Part shown: piece by piece, positions 61,833-64,000 of the stretch
Position numbering within the stretch: the first letter of the stretch is position 1
Layout: the number at the start of each line of letters is the position of its first letter
Origin: an uncultured Leucobacter sp.
GTDB lineage: Bacteria; Actinomycetota; Actinomycetes; Actinomycetales; Microbacteriaceae
DNA: 64,000 bases
Direction: 5' to 3'
Assembly: GCA_937967375.1 (NCBI GenBank)
Contig: CALCJF010000064.1
Coordinates: 1-64,000 of the forward strand
Translations under genes and position numbers: made by a program
Notes under the pieces: model-generated
The model's database searches: none
What the model was told of the DNA's origin: nothing
The model's input: the letters and a program-made list of their open reading frames with translations, nothing else

Positions 61833-63680
61833 ATGTCAGAGGGTCAGGCAGCGGCGCAGTTGCACGCGGTCGGCGCGATGCTCGGCGTCGAGGTGACCGT
61901 GGCAGACGGCGAGGAGTGGCACGTCGACGCGCGGGGTCTGCGCGTCGGCATCGACTGGTACTTGCGGCGGGGGCACGGCGAGCGCGAGGCGGCCGCCCTG
62001 GCCGCGCTGCAGCTGTGGGAGGGCCCGCGCGAGCTCATGCGAGCACCCGAGCGCGCACGCCGTGCGTCGGCGATCGAGCGCTCGCGGCCCTGGCTCGCGC
62101 CGCTGCTCGGCTCGGTGCGGCGGGCGCAGGCGATGGGCGAGCTGCTGAAGTCGATGCCGGGTCTCCGTGCCCCGGTGCAGGCCGCCGTCTTTCGAGGCCT
62201 GCCCGGCGATCTCAGCGCACTGCCAAGGCACGTGCAGTGGGCATGTCTCGTGCTCGCTTCGGGTGTGCCGCAGGTTCGAGGCATCAGGGGCGAGGATCGC
62301 GCGGTCGCTGCCGAGTGGCAGGCGATGCTGGCGGCAGCGGGTGTCGATGAGGCCGGGTTTGATGCGTTGGATCGGGTGCTGAGCCCCCGGCGCGGTGTCA
62401 CCCCGCTGCGTCGCCTTGAGCGTGCACTGGCTCTGCTTCTGCCTGGCTATGAGCGGCTGCACGCCCTCGACGTCGCCGACCAGGGCGTGCAGCCGACCGT
62501 ACTCGGCGGCAGCGATCGCGCCGAGCTCAGCCTGCGCGCCGACGAGCGGCTCGGCTCTGAAGACTTTGCTCCGGGCGACGACGAGCAGCCGGGCGACGCC
62601 TCGCCAGACGACCAGCCGAACGATCGGGAAAGCGAGCACACCAGCACCAGCGGGGTGCCCGACCCCGACGAGCTGTTCGCGTCTGCACGCGAGCGGTTCG
62701 CGCAGACAGTGCTCGCGACGCCGATCCCAGATGCCGCGGCGCTACTTGACGCGATGCGGCCGCTCGACGAGGCAACGGCCGAGGCCCTCGACGACGCCGC
62801 ATCGCACGCGGGTGGGGCTGGGGTGGCGGCAGCCCCCGCGGTGACGCTTGCCGCCTATCGCGCGAAAGCCGAGCAACTCGCCGCTGCGATCGACGGTGTG
62901 CGTGCGGTCTGGCAGAGCGTGATCTCAGAGCGCGTCGCCCCGCGCAGCTCTCGCAGCCGCATCCCCGTGCCCGACGGTGATGAGCTTACGCGCGATGCGC
63001 TCGTCGGGGCGGTTGCGCAGACCCTTGCGGGCGTGCGCGAACCCGCTGCGTTCACGCGCCGTGTGACGAAACCCAGGCTCGCAAGAAGCGCGGGCAGCAC
63101 CGACTACGTGCTCATGGTCGATCGCTCAGCCTCGATGACCGGTGCCGTGGCAGACGCGGCGGCAGACGCGGCGCTCGTCATGATCGAGGCGCTTGCCGCC
63201 GCAGAACGCGACATCTCTCATGGCGAGCGCACCGCGGGCATCGACCTCGAACTCGACATTCGCAGCAGCCTGATCGTGTTCGCCGCAGAGGCGACTGTGC
63301 TCAAGCCACTCTCGCACGGTCTCAACGACGCCGCGAGGCGACGCCTGTTCGCCGAGGTGCGATCGCCCGGAGGGTCGACGAACGACGCCGCCGCGCTGCG
63401 GGCGGCGGGCGAGCAACTCGGCATCGACTTGCGGGGAGCCCACCCGGCAGACGGCCTGGCCCGGCGGCGCATTGCGATTCTTGTGGGCGACGGTGGCACG
63501 AACGACGCGCCCGCCGCGGCCCGCGAGCTGCATCGCCTGCGTGCCGCCGGGGTCAGCGTGCACGCGGTGGGCATCGGCACCGATGACCTCGCCATCAGAT
63601 ACGCGCCTCAGGGCGCGAGTATTGCCGATGCTCGCGAGCTGCCCGCGGCGCTTACGCGCATCATCGAACGCGAGCTGTAG
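61833..63680 (+). CDS. VWA-domain protein, probable MoxR partner
   Basis: 615 residues. The first ~220 residues are helical and Arg/Leu-rich; an acidic, Asp/Glu-rich linker (GDDEQPGDASPDDQPNDRES) lies near 248-267. A C-terminal VWA domain of about 200 residues starts near 423 with the metal-ion-dependent adhesion site DRSAS (Asp430, Ser432, Ser434), the Thr/Ser of SPGGSTND near 512 and VGDGGTND near 552. ATG 61833 is exactly 6 nt after TAGGGT (61821-61826). It is divergent from the MoxR gene and followed by a third gene after 42 nt. Confidence 0.87.
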   Translation: MSEGQAAAQLHAVGAMLGVEVTVADGEEWHVDARGLRVGIDWYLRRGHGEREAAALAALQLWEGPRELMRAPERARRASAIERSRPWLAPLLGSVRRAQAMGELLKSMPGLRAPVQAAVFRGLPGDLSALPRHVQWACLVLASGVPQVRGIRGEDRAVAAEWQAMLAAAGVDEAGFDALDRVLSPRRGVTPLRRLERALALLLPGYERLHALDVADQGVQPTVLGGSDRAELSLRADERLGSEDFAPGDDEQPGDASPDDQPNDRESEHTSTSGVPDPDELFASARERFAQTVLATPIPDAAALLDAMRPLDEATAEALDDAASHAGGAGVAAAPAVTLAAYRAKAEQLAAAIDGVRAVWQSVISERVAPRSSRSRIPVPDGDELTRDALVGAVAQTLAGVREPAAFTRRVTKPRLARSAGSTDYVLMVDRSASMTGAVADAAADAALVMIEALAAAERDISHGERTAGIDLELDIRSSLIVFAAEATVLKPLSHGLNDAARRRLFAEVRSPGGSTNDAAALRAAGEQLGIDLRGAHPADGLARRRIAILVGDGGTNDAPAAARELHRLRAAGVSVHAVGIGTDDLAIRYAPQGASIADARELPAALTRIIEREL

Positions 63681-63722
63681 CCTGAACGAGAGTGCTCAGA
63701 GCAAGATGACGAGGGGAATCAC

Positions 63723-64000
63723 ATGACCGAGAACCGGGTCGAATTCATGCGGGCGCTCTTTCCCGACCTCGCTGATCGAGTCGACGCGGCATACGAAGCA
63801 TTTGCGGGCGAACGCCCCGAGGCGGCGTTCGACGACTGGGTCGATGCGCGTGCCGCCGAGGTGTTGCCGAGCGCCGCGCGCCTGAGCATCGAAGACGCGG
63901 CAGTCGCCGAGCGGTTCGACCGCGCGTTTGCGAGCGCGCATGTCGTTGCCGAGTTGCTCGGTGTGCCCGCGCCCGAGATCGAGGCGTTCGCCGAGGCGGG
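63723..64000 (+). CDS. Hypothetical protein downstream of the VWA gene, 5' part only
   Basis: The frame is open from ATG 63723 (MTENRVEFMRALFPDLADRV) to the window edge, at least 92 residues. AGGGG lies 5-9 nt before the ATG. The visible part is acidic, helical and Ala-rich, with no membrane span and no motif I recognise; it reads DAAYEAFAGERPEAAFDDWV near 20-40. Its position 42 nt after the VWA gene suggests a third component of the same unit. Function unknown. Confidence 0.6.
   Translation, partial: MTENRVEFMRALFPDLADRVDAAYEAFAGERPEAAFDDWVDARAAEVLPSAARLSIEDAAVAERFDRAFASAHVVAELLGVPAPEIEAFAEA

Noticed and set aside
1..64000. CRISPR array, IS element, prophage or rRNA/tRNA genes
   Set aside because: No regularly spaced repeats, transposase, integrase or structural phage genes were recognised, and no tRNA cloverleaf apart from the tmRNA was found by eye.

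Overview
The window looks like a chromosomal segment of a high-GC Gram-positive actinobacterium, most likely a member of the Microbacteriaceae (Leucobacter-like). The evidence is strong G/C bias at third codon positions, the order guaB - guaB3 - glpD - SURF1 - DUF3817 - guaA, a perM (DUF6350) gene placed ahead of purN-purH, a tmRNA tag reading ANAKRTDFALAA, and many leaderless genes. The taxonomic call is inference. No phage, IS element, CRISPR array, rRNA or tRNA gene was seen.

Layout. 1-4989: the end of a (methyl)citrate synthase gene, then a complete Fe3+/polyamine-type ABC importer (lipoprotein, two permeases, ATPase). 5046-6246: a PD-(D/E)XK-like (DUF559-type) gene bracketed by two related imperfect palindromes. 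6358-8388: three leftward genes (rRNA/tRNA-methyltransferase-like protein and two DUF4190 membrane proteins). 8524-8974: groES under a CIRCE operator. 9023-19423: rarD, the GMP-synthesis cluster with glpD, SURF1 and DUF3817 genes, a duplicated terminator module after guaA, a coiled-coil protein and a Bax-inhibitor-1-like protein. 19590-26807: glycerophosphodiesterase, asparaginase, PcrA/UvrD helicase and sucCD. 26843-33378: SulP transporter, GAP-family protein, a NarL-type two-component pair, a MetE-like protein and a membrane-anchored protein. 33441-39385: an aldolase-family protein, a flavin monooxygenase + SDR module with a divergent LysR regulator, a TIGR01777 epimerase and a DUF4166 protein.

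39428-49831: perM, then a TPP-riboswitch-controlled thiamine importer (thiBPQ), a P-loop kinase-like gene and an Ig-repeat surface protein, then purN and purH. The thiamine block sits between perM and purN. 49950-55600: a membrane-fused glycerophosphodiesterase, pirin, small acetyltransferase, YbaK deacylase, and ogt divergent from a GlxA-type regulator. 55763-60333: gap, an MsmK/UgpC-type sugar-importer ATPase, the tmRNA gene ssrA within a 17-bp perfect inverted repeat, and nhaA. 60299-64000: a divergent MoxR ATPase / VWA protein pair followed by a third, truncated gene.

Two window-wide patterns stand out. First, about twenty genes carry a -10-like hexamer (mostly TAGRNT) 6-8 nt before the start codon and no Shine-Dalgarno sequence, so they are probably translated from leaderless mRNAs; I used this to choose starts. 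Second, several intergenic gaps hold long imperfect palindromes (arms of 16-36 bp) that are not simple terminators, since one lies in a divergent gap and two bracket a nuclease-like gene. All product calls come from reading motifs and family resemblance by eye; no database search was run.
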